From Pestalotiopsis fici W106-1 (Eukaryota; Ascomycota; Sordariomycetes; Amphisphaeriales; Sporocadaceae), in NCBI RefSeq assembly GCF_000516985.1, contig NW_006917091.1:1688977-1752976 (forward strand): a stretch of 64,000 bases of DNA, given 5' to 3'. Made by a program: the position numbers and the translations under genes. Within the stretch, counting starts at the first letter, position 1, and each line of letters opens with the position of its first letter. Shown one piece after another: positions 11,261 to 23,911 of the stretch. Below the pieces are notes generated by a model. The model searched no databases. It had not been told where the DNA came from and saw only the letters and a program-made list of their open reading frames with translations.

Positions 11261-12209
11261 GCCGGTGTACTCAGTGCAATGATGGATATCCAAAAAGTTG
11301 CTTTCGATTGCGTCTATTTTTCTTTTCCTCCTTATGAGATAGCTGCTCAAATAAACTCGAAACGGTCGGGTTTCTTGGCCTCTTTGTCTTGAAACGGGAG
11401 AATATAGATATCAGCAGGGCAATGAAGGACACGCCACGTCTAACCTGGCGATGATCAGTATTCAAACACGGATGATATTTGTTGACATACGATTAACTAA
11501 TGCGCCATTTGTACGAAACATGTCCATCTTCTCTACTAGGCAAGCTTTTATTCAAAGCGCTTGCATACCCTTCTTTGGCCAGCCAGTCCGACCACAATTA
11601 GCCGAGCTCCTTCGAAATTCGGAATTGGCCAAAGGACCACGAAACATTTGTCCTATCAACCTCACCACTTGTCAAGACTCATCTCCTAATTGATCTATCA
11701 GGTCTCAAGCACCAATTAATCGGCTCACTACCCGCCCCTGACTCACTCACCTTCCTCAGCCCTTTGGAACATGGCCATAATCTGTCAATTGCAACCAGCA
11801 ATAAAGACTCGCCACTTCCAACGCCCAAAGCACCTTGTACCTGTCGCGCTTCCGTCACTGCCAAAAAGAACGGCCACTACACGGTTCTAGCACTAGTAGG
11901 CACATTTGAGCGGGCACAGTTGCAAGCTGTCGAGGGCCAATAACGACCCACAAGGATCATGATGTTGAGGTGGAAGGGATGTTTTGTTCCAAAGCAACTG
12001 GGTAGCTCTGTCGAAAATGCCATCTCTTTGTTTTGATTCAAGACCGGACCAACGGCGGCTAGTGGACAAATACAGACCAAACCAAAACAACACACACAAC
12101 TCACTCAGCTATCAGGTCTTCTGGCTCAGTTATCACGATACTCATTCTTCACACTCTTGGCAGAATTAAGTGAACAAATACTACTGGCTATTCATTACTG
12201 TCATTATCG
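11261..12209. other. spacer, no gene recognised
   Basis: Only short overlapping open frames without recognisable features. It presumably contains the 3' end of the RBR gene and the promoter of the following small gene. Confidence 0.4.
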
Positions 12210-12515
12210 ATGGAAAATCCAATCCAATCCAAAATGTTGTTCAGCTTCTTTTGGGCAATCATCATGACCGCAGCCGCGCTACTCATAATCCCGAAATATC
12301 TCGACTCTCGCATCGAGCAAGATATGGTTGCCATTCACGGCAAGACACGTGAGCTCCAGACCAAGCTTGACAATGTCCAACGCCAACTAGACCTATTGCA
12401 AGTAGCACGCTTGAAGGTCATGGAAGCAAATCTAGCCCGGCTTCAGAAATGGTTCGAACTTTTACAGAGAAAATCGGAAGAGGAGGAGTCAAATGGAGCC
12501 TCCTCGGATTCATAG
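12210..12515 (+). CDS. small membrane-anchored coiled-coil protein
   Basis: Single exon, 101 residues. A hydrophobic helix at about residues 9-28 (MLFSFFWAIIMTAAALLIIP) is followed by a continuous charged amphipathic region to about residue 90 with heptad-like Leu/Ile/Val spacing (ELQTKLDNVQRQLDLLQ, LARLQKWFELL), and an acidic Ser-rich end. That pattern suits a signal-anchored protein with a coiled-coil domain. No family is recognised. The regular heptads argue that it is translated; an unseen further exon is possible. Confidence 0.5.
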   Translation: MENPIQSKMLFSFFWAIIMTAAALLIIPKYLDSRIEQDMVAIHGKTRELQTKLDNVQRQLDLLQVARLKVMEANLARLQKWFELLQRKSEEEESNGASSDS

Positions 12516-13996
12516 GAAGAAGGAATTATGGTGTCTCCACCTTCGGAAGATGAGGGAACTCAACTCAACACAACTCGACGTAAAGGGGCTAAGGAAAGCT
12601 CGAAGAAATCATGGGCAAAAACTTGCCAGAGTCATTAGGTGCATTTGTTATACTGTGAGTGCTAAAGACAAGACCCCCTCGATCCAGACAGCTGACCCAT
12701 TCTCGACAGATTCGTGTAAATAGATTGACCTTTCCTAGACCTGTGGTTCTCAATATGCATAGATGGTAGTTTGCCGCGACCAATAAAGGGGATACTGGTT
12801 CCAAAAGCGATGTTTTCACAGAGGCAGAGGGAGAGAGACGGAGACTCGGAGTATGTTTCGGGCATTTTTAGTTTACCGATAATGCCCGTCTCGATGATAC
12901 AAAATACCACAAGCGTTTTCAACAAAAAGGAATCGATCGGCGACTATAACTATTCAGAATTTGACCATGTGATTAATCGAGATAGGCCGAAGGGTTGACG
13001 TCGGTTGATCTCTCGAGACTTGGCTGCTGAATATCTTAACCCAATCTAGTTCCGGGGCTGCTGGTGTGGAGAGCACTGATGATACCAATAATGTAAGGGT
13101 ATATGCAGGCCGCTCTATAGGACTTGCTCATCAAGTAGGAGCTCGCGAAGGATGTCGCTAATTCTGATTGGTGGCGATTGTCTGGTGTTCAAGTATGCCA
13201 AGTGTGACGAAAAAGAAGCACACAGTCAACTTGTGCTATAACGCGAGACGCACCTCATTAAACGTGGAATATCGTCATGCTCCAAACCGTCTCCACCACA
13301 ACTTAATTTGGGATGCCTGACATGCAAGTCTTACCATGTAGTAGCCACAAGACTATAGCTTGGGCCCCTTGGCCGTTATACAGCAACATGCTGTTTTCAG
13401 CCAGCCACCACATGCGTATCTGGACGCACCCCTACGGATTCAGTTCTCCGCAGATATCGAAAACAAGGCATACAAATGCCGAGGAGTGCCCATAGCAGGG
13501 GCTGAGACATTGAACAGGGGGGCATATATGCTATAGTGGCTACCCCGAAGCGCAGGGAATCTATCAGTGACCAATCGCCGTCGATCTATACTGCGTTAAA
13601 CGCGCTCGCCATCGCATATATAGAATGCTGTGCAACCAACATTTTGGGAACCACCACATTGGCAAAGTTAGAGAGCATCACCACCCCCAAAACTTGGATT
13701 TGGATATCCAGGGAGCGGGGAAGATCGAAAAGGATGCTGGCATGGTGCCCAATTTTTGGTTTCGTTTGGCATGATAATGCGAGAGCAGAGGAGCAAGCCC
13801 ATTACATTGAATCTGTCGACTCGCGATGGTGGGTAGGGACCGATCGGAAACCTTATTATACTGGCCTATATTCACCCGCCGCTAGATAAGTAGCCCAGCT
13901 TTGCCATCACTCTCGCATACAGATACCGTCATCTATCTCGAACCCAACAAGAGTTCAGTTGGTTTGTGATTAAATCTAGTTTATAATCTTGTCAAA
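12516..13996. other. spacer, no gene recognised
   Basis: Open frames of 60-117 codons on both strands have no recognisable features. The right end should hold the P450 promoter. Confidence 0.4.
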
Positions 13997-16001
13997 ATGA
14001 CGACAAATCCAGTCTTGTTGGCCGCCGGCAGCATCGTCGCGTGGTACGTGATATCGAGCCTCTGGACCTGGTATCGGCTCCGACATATCCCCGGCCCCAA
14101 GCTCGGCGCCTTTTCGTACCTCTGGGTGGCGTGGAAGGTGGCGCGCGGGCGCGGCATGGACTATGAGCACCTGTCCAAGTACGGCCCCGTGGTGCGCGTC
14201 GGGCCAAACTACGTGGTAATCGACGACCCCAACGACCTCCGCCGCCTCAATGGCAACCGGACCCAGGACGCCCGCCGCGATGACTGGTACTCGGCCACCA
14301 AGATGGAGCCGGACCACAACATGCTCCTCAGCGTGCTCGACGCCAAGTCGCACGACTCCCTCAAGGCGCGGGTCTCGTTTGGCTACAGCGGCCGTGACAA
14401 TATCGACTTTGATGTTGCCGTCAATGACCAGATGACGCATTTTATTGACGTCCTGCGGCATAGATTCGTGTCCCGGCCCGGCGGCAGCAGCGCTGGCAGT
14501 GACCAGGTCAAGGCCCTCGACTTTGCCCAGTTCATCCGGTACTTTACCCTCGACACCATTACCAAGATTGCCTTTGGCCAGGCGTTTGGCTTCATGGATC
14601 ACGACGGAGATCTCTACGGCTACACTGACGAGGTCGAAAGGCTGCTCGGCGTGCTGGCCCTTGCCGGTGATGTGCCCCTGTTGCGTCATATCTTTACGAC
14701 TCCCGTCCTGGCACAATGGTTTGCTGCCAGACCTACGGCTTCAAATGGCGTGGGCAAACTTCTCGGGTAAGCAAATCAGGCATCCAAGAGCATACGCCCC
14801 CTGGTTTTGTTTTCTCGACCTTGCTAACAGGGGGAAAAAAATTCAAGAATTGCCCATGAGATTATAGATAATCGCATGGCAAAAAAGGACGCGGAGGCGC
14901 CCGATATGATTGTATGACCCAAACACGCACACAAACTTTTGGCATCATTCAAAACTTACTGAATAACACTGCAGGGATCGTTCATGAAACATGGAATGGA
15001 TATTCGAGAAATCAAAAATGAGACCATGCTCCAAATCCTTGCTGGGTCGGACACGACAGCCACGGCTATTCGTTCCACAATGTGTAAGTATTCCCAGTCA
15101 TGATGTCGAAAGCCTCCTACGGAAACGCGACGTTGGTGGTGCTAATCATTTAATGATGCAGTGTACTTGATGACCAGTCCGAGGGTATACCAACGGTTGA
15201 AGAATGAAATCAAACAAGCCGTTGCTTCTGGCGTCTCGAAACCCATCAGTGTCGATCAGGCTAAACAGTTGCCATATCTCCAGGTCAGTCTCCTCCAGTG
15301 TTGCACTACAAGCGTCGTTCACGAAAGACTCACATGTGCAAAATCTCTTTTCCTGTCAGGCTGTCATCTTTGAAGGTCTCCGCATGCGGCCCCCAACTAC
15401 CTATGGCTTCTACAAGATCATGCCCGGCAGTGGCGAATATATACAAGACAAGTTCATTCCGGGCGGCACGTGAGTAAAACTTTTCCCCTATTTTGCTTAC
15501 CCACGAATCATTTATTCAAGGGGAAAAAAAGATGGCTCATGTTGACTTTTTTTCGTGGCAAATGAATACAGTGCGGTAGGGTGGAATATGCCGTCGCTCA
15601 TGCGCCGGGAGGATTTATTTGGACCCGACACACAGCTCTTCCGTCCGGAGCGCTTCCTCGAATGCACCGAGGAGCAGCGAGCCGAGATGATACGGAACGT
15701 CGAGCTCTGCTTTGGCTACGGCCGCTGGATGTGTGCCGGCAAGATTCTGGCCCTGGTCGAGCTGAACAAGATGTATTTCGAGGTACGTTGCAAACCCCTC
15801 TGATCAGACCGAGTCTACTACGTCGGGATTCTCTCAGTCGCTTCTCTCCAAGACATGCTGACGCCGTGGTCGTTTCTCTAGCTGTTGCGAGAATTCGAAT
15901 GGCAAATTGTTTACCCAGGAAATGCCTGGAGTGAGAAAGCCTACACTGTATATTCGCAGCGGGATATGTGGGTTTCAGTCACAGAGGCAGAAGCCGCATG
16001 A
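13997..16001 (+). CDS. cytochrome P450 monooxygenase
   Basis: Seven exons: 13997-14766, 14848-14911, 14975-15083, 15162-15283, 15360-15469, 15572-15782, 15882-16001; 501 residues, a normal length. An N-terminal membrane anchor (LLAAGSIVAWYVISSLW) precedes the proline hinge RHIPGPKLG. The I-helix oxygen-activation motif AGSDTT is at about 301-306, the K-helix ExxR is E360-G-L-R363, the PERF-type motif is FRPERF, and the haem loop FGYGRWMCAG gives C446 as the iron ligand. All essential residues are present, so an active ER-bound enzyme is expected. Overall it resembles pisatin-demethylase/benzoate-hydroxylase-like fungal P450s, but the substrate cannot be read from sequence. It is convergent with an NmrA-like reductase 600 bases downstream, which may be a small oxidative pair. 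Confidence 0.93.
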
Positions 16002-16598
16002 TCATCAAAGGAGAAGCAGAGTACCGGATGAACAAACGATAATTCTTGGAGAATGCTTGACAAGGTCTGAAAAGCATGTTATTCAATACTGCTGTTTATT
16101 TCTCTAATTTCAGGGACATGCCTGAACCACTAGTTGGAATAGATCTTTCTCCAAACGGCTGGCAAAGGGCTTTCTGGCTAAATGTTGCCCTGTCTGAAGC
16201 GAGTGATCCCAAGATATTCTCCATCATTGGTAATGAAATATGTTTCAATCGGAGGATTGGTAGATGTTATGAATGAGTTGAGTAGATATGAAGTAGTCAA
16301 ATCGCCGTACTTGAAGATCTGATAAATGTGAGGGTAATTTCTATGACTCATGTTTGCCCGCAACTACCACCATGCGGTCTATAACAACCGTTGAGGCCCC
16401 ATAGTACAATACAACTAATTTAGCTCTAGGGAAACTCTAGGAAACTCACCAAATGACCCGCTTCAAAAGACTATAGACGGCCAAAGTGGATGATGTTTTC
16501 AGTCTAAAATGATGACTATATGATTATAATAGAGCTACACTTTTGTGACGCCGGGAGAACAGATCCCCATATAGGTACACATACAAGACAGGGAATGA
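16002..16598. other. 3' ends of convergent P450 and NmrA-like genes
   Basis: AT-rich spacer between two stop codons. No coding signal. Confidence 0.5.
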
Positions 16599-17718
16599 TT
16601 ACTTTCGTGCCCCCTTACCATAGCACTCCTGGAACACATCAGCCAACTTTTGAAACTTGATGCCGTCAAAGTACTTGTTGTTCTCGGGCAAGACCTCGCT
16701 GCCGTCGCCAAAGACCTCATTCAGCTCGGCAATCATTATGTCCATAAAGTTGCCGCCCTTTCTCGCCTGCTCGGCCCGGGCCCTCAGCTCCTCGAGCCCG
16801 ACATGAGTCCTCGCGAGCTTGGCTCCCAGCGCGGCCTCGAGCTGGTCCGCCGCCTCGTCCCACGTCAGGCGGTCGCCGCTGATGTAGCTGTACTCTTCCC
16901 ACCCGCCCGCCGGCACCTTGAGCAGCGCCACCAAGCACCGCGCCACATCGCGCGCCGCCGTAAAGCTAATCTTGTCCTTTTTGCCATTGCCAGGGATGAG
17001 AGCCGTCTTCTTGTCCGCGTCCAGGGGGATGATCTCGGCCTCGAGATCCGGAAACCCGCTCTTGTCGCCGCGGGGGCGAAAGAAATCCATGAGGACGCCG
17101 TTGCTAATCAGGGTGTACTCGATGCCGCGGGCGGGACAAAAGGCGCGGACATAGTTGCGAAAGTGCGGCTTGTCGCGCTCGCACGAGAGCGCCGACCGCG
17201 GGAAGCCCGCCACGTTGTTGGCGTACTCGGCCGGCACGAAGCGGCGCAGGTTGACGCGCGGCGAGACGGCCGCCGTCAGCAGGTTCCGGTGCGCGAGCGC
17301 CCCTAGCGAGGACCCCTCCTTGGAGTCGTCAAAGTCGACGATAAAGGAGAGCAGTGTGTCGATGCCTTCCAGTGCTGCAATCAACTGAGAGGGGTACCTG
17401 TAGTCCACGACCTAGAGGCGGAGAAAGGAGGAGCCATTAGCCAATCTTGTTGGACGGCTCTTGATACAGCCTAGTAAGCTGCTGGTGATGTATTATTACC
17501 TTGACATTGGCCCCCTTTGCTTCAAGATCAGGCTTTGGAGAGCGAGACAAGACAGTGACATTGAATTCCTTACTCTCTAGCAGAGCATTTACAACATGTC
17601 TTCCTAGAAATGAAGAATGTAGTTAGAAAAGCTGTACATGACGAGATTGCCTGCTGTAGAGAATATTCTCGAACGTACCCAGGCCACCGGCACCAGCGAT
17701 GGCAACATTCTTGGACAT
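16599..17718 (-). CDS. NmrA-like / isoflavone-reductase-like NAD(P)-binding protein
   Basis: Three minus-strand exons: 17679-17718, 17500-17603, 16599-17411; 318 residues, typical of the family. The N-terminus is a Rossmann fold, VAIAGAGGLGRHVVNALL, with the glycine-rich dinucleotide loop, then VTVLSRSPKP (the position that selects NADP(H)) and VVDYRYPSQLIAAL. LRRFVPAEYANN matches the RF-P-SEY/AEY signature of fungal CipA/PCBER-like atypical short-chain reductases, and the C-terminal part (TWDEAADQLEAALG) fits the substrate domain. Members reduce small aromatic or other metabolites or act as redox sensors like NmrA; which applies here is unknown. The very short first exon is typical. Confidence 0.88.
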
Positions 17719-18703
17719 GGTGTTGCAATTTTTTTTTGTATCGAGGTAGTATATTTATTAAAATTTCAGTAAGTCGAGGTTCACAAGTCTTTTTGCGAGT
17801 CTTCTGTGTGACATGAGAAAGTGACGGTGAGAGAGAAAAGGGGGTGTCTTTATGGTTGGGCTGATTTGACACTAACGGGCATCAGCGCCAGTCATCCCAC
17901 GCGAATGCACGACACGAAACCACGTGATGTCAAACTTCAGGCCATCACCAGGCAGCGCAAAGGCCATCAGTTGGGTCCCTTCTTGGCCTTGTCACTCAGG
18001 GCAGCCATGATGGCTGAGATCGAGATCCATTCTATTATATATGTTCACAGCCACGTCACACCCAAAGATGCAGAATAGACACCCCGGTGTAATGCATCAT
18101 GTCACGGCTCAGTTATCATTAGAGGGGAAAAAAAAAAAGAGTGAGCTTTCAATTCATTGATCGATTCCATTCCTTGGATCTATACTGCCTACTGCTTTGA
18201 TTTGCAGGATACAGAACATCGTGCTGGAAATAAAGAAAAAGAGAAACGAAAAGAGAAACAGATCCATTACTTTTGCCAGCCTTGTTTATGCATATAATGC
18301 ATATATGAGCCCAGGATCCAATATGCGGAACACCTTTGCAGCCTGCAGCCCCCAGCTTTCGGCAAGCAGATGTCCATGATGGCTCCCCGAGAGACATTCG
18401 CAGCCCATTCCCTATTGTTGCTGCGTGTAGTCGATACAATTCTGTACAATGCGGCTTGCCGAAATTGCAAGCCCTCCCATAAATTCATAGAACAAGTCAA
18501 TCATGCCAGTCCTGTGCTTTCGAATCTGGGTTATATAGTATATAAGCGTGGGCCGGGTGTCGAGCGGTGAGAGAGCGCTCATGGCACCTTGAACACAGGT
18601 GTGGGTAGGTGTGATGCCCATTTTTGATCTGCTAAGCGGAGAAGGAGCACATGGCTCCAGTGCCACGTAGCAGAGCACATGATGTTGTGCTGTGGATGGC
18701 CTC
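17719..18703. other. promoter of NmrA-like gene and 3' flank of next gene
   Basis: No convincing coding frame. Open frames of 60-118 codons overlap on both strands. Confidence 0.4.
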
Positions 18704-19954
18704 TCACACCTCCCACTCCTCCTCAACATCGTCATCGTCTGCAGTCTCCTCGGGAGCCAAAGCAGCAAATGATGAGTGGCTGCTGAGAGCAGGCTTTGAC
18801 TTGCTTCCGTTCACAGCGGTCTTGGCTGCTGGTGCAGAGGCTTGGATTGGTGTTGCCGAGGTGGCAGGTTCTGGGGCAAATTCCTGGGTCTTCTTGCCCT
18901 TCTTGCTCTTCTTGGTGGTGACCTCGTTCCAGGCAGAGGAATCTTCCATAACCTGGGCAATCTGGTCCTCCTCAGAGGGAAGAGACGACATCCAAGACTC
19001 GGATCGCTCCTTGTTACCTGCAACAGCAGCCTTGGGGGTCGAGGTGGACACGGGAGTCGCGGCCGACTGCTCGAAAGTGTCAAGGAGCTGCACGGGGGCA
19101 GACGAATCGCCGTTGGCCTTGGCGGTCCAGGCATTTTCCTTGTTGGCCACAAAGGACGAACCATCCTTGGCGGGTCTGCCCTCGGCGATGCGGGCTCGGC
19201 GTCTCTGAGCCTCCTCAAGCTTCTTGCGCTCAACCTCATCTTGCTCACGCTCCGACTTCTTACGTTCGGCCTTGAGGCGGTTCTGTCTCTGCTTCTTTGT
19301 CTCGACGGGGGCAGGGGCCGCCTTGGTCTTCTTTGCCGACGACTGAGGAGCCTTGTCGGTGTCGGTTAGTCGCAGGACGGAAGGTCCAGGAGACGAAGCC
19401 TCCAACATGTCGGATACACCAGTGCTGTCGACGGGTGCGGCAATGGGGGAAGCGGCAGACGAAAGATCATCATCGGCGTCTCCAGCTGCTGATGAAGGAG
19501 GGCTAGCGGCAGGGGCATCATCGGTCTCCTGTGCTCGGGACTGCTTGACAGACTTTTGTCTCTTCTTCTCGGTCTTGCCGGATACGAATTGATGACCAGT
19601 CTTGAGCTTGGAGAATGACTGGGCAAAGTCCTGGTTGGCCTTGGCCTCGTCGCGCTTGGCAGCTGCCTCGGCGACAGGGTCGTATTCGACAGCTGCGGTG
19701 GCGGTCTCGGGGCGAGACGGTGCTGGCTTGGACTTTGGCTTCAATGCCTTGTCGGCCTTCTTCTTCATGGCGGCGGTCGCGGATGCCACATCATTGCCCA
19801 GGTCTTGCTTTGCTTGTGTGACGGTTTTGGCCACGACATTCTTCTTCTTGGGGTCGTTGTGGATTCGCCAGTAGATGGCACCACTAAGGCCAACCAGCAG
19901 AATCCAGCTGGCGACAGTCTTGACGAGGCTGTGATCCGACGATGTGGCCTCCAT
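18704..19954 (-). CDS. membrane-anchored charged protein of unknown function
   Basis: Single exon, 416 residues. A single hydrophobic helix at about residues 12-29 (TVASWILLVGLSGAIYWRI) is followed by a long, low-complexity, Lys/Glu/Ala/Ser-rich region. A basic coiled-coil segment (KKQRQNRLKAERKKSERE...EEAQRRRARIAEGR) lies near the middle, then a Trp-containing SSFVANKENAWTAKANGD segment and a WMSSLPSEEDQIAQVMEDSSAW segment, and the protein ends in an acidic DDDDVEEEWEV. It looks like a signal-anchored protein with a disordered cytosolic domain. I recognise it only as a conserved-hypothetical type, without known function. The upstream leader (to about 20440) is long and may contain an intron. 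Confidence 0.75.
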   Translation of the reverse strand: MEATSSDHSLVKTVASWILLVGLSGAIYWRIHNDPKKKNVVAKTVTQAKQDLGNDVASATAAMKKKADKALKPKSKPAPSRPETATAAVEYDPVAEAAAKRDEAKANQDFAQSFSKLKTGHQFVSGKTEKKRQKSVKQSRAQETDDAPAASPPSSAAGDADDDLSSAASPIAAPVDSTGVSDMLEASSPGPSVLRLTDTDKAPQSSAKKTKAAPAPVETKKQRQNRLKAERKKSEREQDEVERKKLEEAQRRRARIAEGRPAKDGSSFVANKENAWTAKANGDSSAPVQLLDTFEQSAATPVSTSTPKAAVAGNKERSESWMSSLPSEEDQIAQVMEDSSAWNEVTTKKSKKGKKTQEFAPEPATSATPIQASAPAAKTAVNGSKSKPALSSHSSFAALAPEETADDDDVEEEWEV

Positions 19955-22409
19955 ATTGACGGTTTCGCGCGTTGAACGAGGACAATTGGGAGGGTTACGT
20001 GGCGCAATGCTCGCGGCACTGAGAAGATGGGGGAATGGACGGTGTCGGACCGATCCGAGCTAGCACTGCTGGGGGGGTGGTTGTCTGTCCAGAAGCTGTC
20101 GTGTTGGCAGTTGTGGTTTGTGAACCTCTGTGAGCAGGCAGGTAGGTACGGTCCGAGTTGTCTTTGACCAGCTTTCCTTGCGGGATGGATACACAAGCTG
20201 GAGAAAGGTATGAATGGAGGACGGGCCACAAAGGTAATAAGATGGAAAGTCGGCGACCGAGGGAGGTGTCAGTGTGTAAAGGGGAAGCTTCAGAGAGTTG
20301 TCCAGGGAAAGAACCCCAATTTAGAGCAGTTGTGGGGATGTGGGTTGGAGCAGCAGGCAGGTCGAGACTCTGACCAGCTTGCGCTTCTGGTCTTGGATGC
20401 GTAGTGCGGATCTAAAAAGAAGCACTATCGGGAATAGTTGGTAAAGACGGCAGACAAGTTTCATGCCCTTTCTTGTGATATGTTGGGCAAAAATTTGAGA
20501 AGGAATTGATCATGCAGTGGGAGAAAGAAAAAAAGATGATGATGAACAAGGTACAAGAATGAAGAGAGACGTTGAAATGAAAGAGGACAAATAAGTTCAA
20601 ATGGTTTATTGCAGAGAGATGACAAAGTTCGCAGTTTCAATTGGCGATAGTCTTGGGGTCTACGTGTGGAAGAAGGACGAGCAGCTTTCCAGAAAGTCTT
20701 GGCGCTGCATTAAATTGGACAGACGATTGAACAGGTGGCCATTGGGGGAGACCGGAGCTGTTCAATCCGCCGGGGAAGTTTCTTAGTGGCCATACCTGCA
20801 CATAGATGTCCCCCGATACAGGCGACCCTGTTCACCTAACCTGTAGGTAAGTCAAGGTCAAGGTAGTGTTGCAGTGAGCGCTGGAGGTGAGTGGCAGCAG
20901 CAATAGCAGCACCACCAATCCAGCACCAGACAGGGGGGTGACCCGACACCGTCAAGGTTACAGCTGAGCTCCAAAAAAAGAGGAGAAATCAAAAGTCTCC
21001 ATACATTGCACGTCAGTTGCTAGGGTAAAAGTTATTACCGCAGACAACCCCCATCGTAGGTGATAATAATTGGCGTAGTCTTATAACTCCATGACGACTT
21101 TTTTTTTTTTTTTTCCATATTCCGTCTCGTCTGCTTATACACCATCCCATTAGTTGATACAAACAGATGATTAATAAAGTTTGGCTGAACTGGACGAATG
21201 CTGCTGAAGAACTCTTAAAAGCTGGCAAGCATGTATCTCTAAAGGGTAGGTGGTGCATCACCATATTACAATGTCAGCTAAAGAACAACCATGAGCTTCG
21301 GGAATATGAAATGGAAGATTACACATGCAATAGAATGCTCGGTAGACGCTGCCGGTTCCCACGCTAGCTGCCATGATCTGCATCCAATTCGTGGGTGCGA
21401 CCTCCGATTTATCCCTCCGGAACTGGAAATCTGATCAATTGGCAGAAAGGCAAAAAGGGCATTATTGATTCAAGGTACAAAGGCTTCCTGTACCTGGAAT
21501 ATATCCGCTGAGCAGTGATTCCACCAAAGTCTACACAACCATACGAGAAGACGTGTGTATGTACATTAATATTCAGACGCAGCCGGACTATGCACAAGCA
21601 GGCGTTGTCGTATCATATTGGGTTAGGATGGCAGCGCTCGAAACACGCCGAGCCATTCAATATAATTGAATGTTGAACGCAGGGCATCTTGAAGAACAGG
21701 CGCAATCTCGAGTTGGGACCTTTATGCGACAATATCCACGTCAGCTCGCAGGAGCTTGATACTGAAGTAAATGGCTGAGCCAAGTGACGGAGAAAAGGCT
21801 CCAATATAGTGCTCAAGTGGAATAAAGCCCTTCAAAAGACCTTTTGACGATGTTGACATGTGGAATACAGCTTGTTATATCAGGATGAACGGGTGAATTG
21901 CAACATTACTTCCCTATAACCCCAATCGACCCCCGGAAAGTGAGGGGTAGATCGGGGCCGGCCGCTCTGGCAGAAAAGTCGAGTCTGTCGACCGGCGGCG
22001 ACAGACATCATATTTCGTATTTGAAGCTGTATATTGAATCATATCCATGAGATATTACTGATGGCAAAACATCCTTGGAAGAAGATAAAAAATCCAAGAC
22101 ACCAGGTAGCACCCTGAGAAGATTAAGCGCGGCTTCCATTTTGCTGCAAGCATTTGACTTGGTCGTATTCCGCTGGTCGCCGGTGGACACACATTATTGG
22201 GTCTTGCGCTTATCAACTAGCTTTCCCCTCCTACCTAGACGCCGATTTTCATCATATCGAGGTTGTTGGGACCTCGGAGCTGCCTTTTGAATTCATAATA
22301 AGACTGGGAGGAAGCCCGTCTTCAAATTTGTGTGAAACGCTTCATCTCAAATCTTTTCAACTATCCATATATATATACACACACAATAGGAAAAGGAGGG
22401 ATATTAAAC
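19955..22409. other. large spacer between divergent genes
   Basis: Holds the long 5' leader/promoter of the 18.7-20.0 kb gene on the left and the promoter of the nucleoside hydrolase on the right. There is a poly(T) run near 21100. Short open frames (60-96 codons) show no family features. Confidence 0.45.
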
Positions 22410-23911
22410 ATGGCGCCAAAGAGCAGAGTCATCTTCGACACTGATCCAGGTATGCAGGCACCCGCCCGCCATTTCAAAGCACCTTAGGTCACTAACACGC
22501 CATGATCAAAAGGTGTCGATGACATGCTGGCCATGTTGCTGGCCTTGGCATCGTCGCCCGAAGAAATCGAGCTGCTCATGATCTCGGTGACGTACGGCAA
22601 CGTTCCGCTCAAGAGCTGCCTCAAGAATGTCGTCTCCATGTTCCACGTCCTGGACAAGGAGTTGGAATGGCGTCGATCTCAAGGCAAGCCTGAAGGTTTT
22701 GCCTCGCTGAGAGCGTACAAGCCTGTCGTGGCCATCGGCCCCGAGCATGCCTTGGAGGAGGAAATCTTGATGGAGGATGGCTTTCGTGAGTCCGACATGT
22801 GACAGAGCACCCAGTCACGGGTGGTTGGAGACTAATTGCACGCTACAATAAACAGATGGATCTGATGGACTTCACGGAGTCCACGAGGCGGTAAGTTACC
22901 AGATTGTAACCAAGTTACGAGTTCATAAACTGATCGATGACCCAGCATCCTCACTTGAATCCAGATGAGACTTGGAAATCTCTGTTCGAGGATGGCGTGC
23001 CTACGCCGGCGCAGGACCCTGCATACTACTCCTACTTTACGCCTTCCAAGGTGCCAGCTCACAAGGAGATGCTACGGATACTAAAGGAAGAGCCCGCAAA
23101 CACCATTACCATCTGCGCCGTCGGTCCCATGACCAACCTGGCCATGGCTGCTGCCGAGGACCCGGAAACCTTTCTGCGCGCCAAGGAGGTATGCGTCATG
23201 GGCGGTGCCATTGAGGTGCCCGGCAACATCACCCCGGTGGCCGAGTTCAACACGTACGCCGACGCCATCGCCACGGCCCGCGTCTTTGCTCTGACGTCGG
23301 CCGTCCCTTCGTCGACCATGCCCGTCGTCCCTCAGACCATTGCCAAACTGCCGCCTTACCCAGAGAACCTGTCGCGGCGCCTCAAGATCCTTCTCTTCCC
23401 TCTCGACATTACCACGCCGCATCTCTTGAATCGCAACTTTTTCTTTGACTCGGTTACACCCCACGTCAAGGAGGGCAGCCCTCTGGCCATGTGGATCAAC
23501 ACCATCATGGGTGGCGTGTTTCGTCAGATTGAGAAAAACTATGGCGATGACGAGGAGCCCGGACTATCGCTGCATGACCCCCTGACGATCTGGTACAACA
23601 TTACGCGCGACCATCCGGCGTGGAAGCTGGCCAGGAGCGAGCCCGAGGACATACGCATCGAGACGTCGGGCCAGTGGACTCACGGCATGCATGTCTCGGA
23701 CTCGCGTGGTCGTAAGAGGGCTCCTGGGGCCGGATCTGCCATTGGCGTCACTGCCGACGGGCAGGGAGCCGTAGACGTGGCCGTCGACGAGATTCCCGGT
23801 GACGACTTTGGCTGGCTGAGCGCAAAGAGAGGAAACAGAATTCACAGATGGGCCGAGAGTCCCGGCTTCGACAAGTTTGCGCCAGATTTGATGCACCGCC
23901 TGTTCAGCTGA
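22410..23911 (+). CDS. inosine-uridine preferring nucleoside hydrolase
   Basis: Four exons: 22410-22449, 22513-22785, 22856-22890, 22946-23911; 437 residues. The family's calcium-binding signature appears at once, FDTDPGVDDMLA (residues 9-20), split by the first intron. HGSDGLHGVHE comes in the tiny third exon, followed by ITICAVGPMTNLAMA, VCVMGGAIEVPGNITPVAEF and FNTYADAIATA, and by the C-terminal SLHDPLTIWY. The enzyme hydrolyses the N-glycosidic bond of ribonucleosides to base and ribose, in nucleoside salvage, and is probably cytosolic since no signal peptide is seen. It is somewhat longer than bacterial members (about 315 residues), as fungal ones often are. Convergent with LSM8. Confidence 0.92.

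Noticed and set aside
13997..17718. A full secondary-metabolite cluster
   Set aside because: No polyketide synthase, peptide synthetase or terpene cyclase in the window; only a P450 and a reductase.
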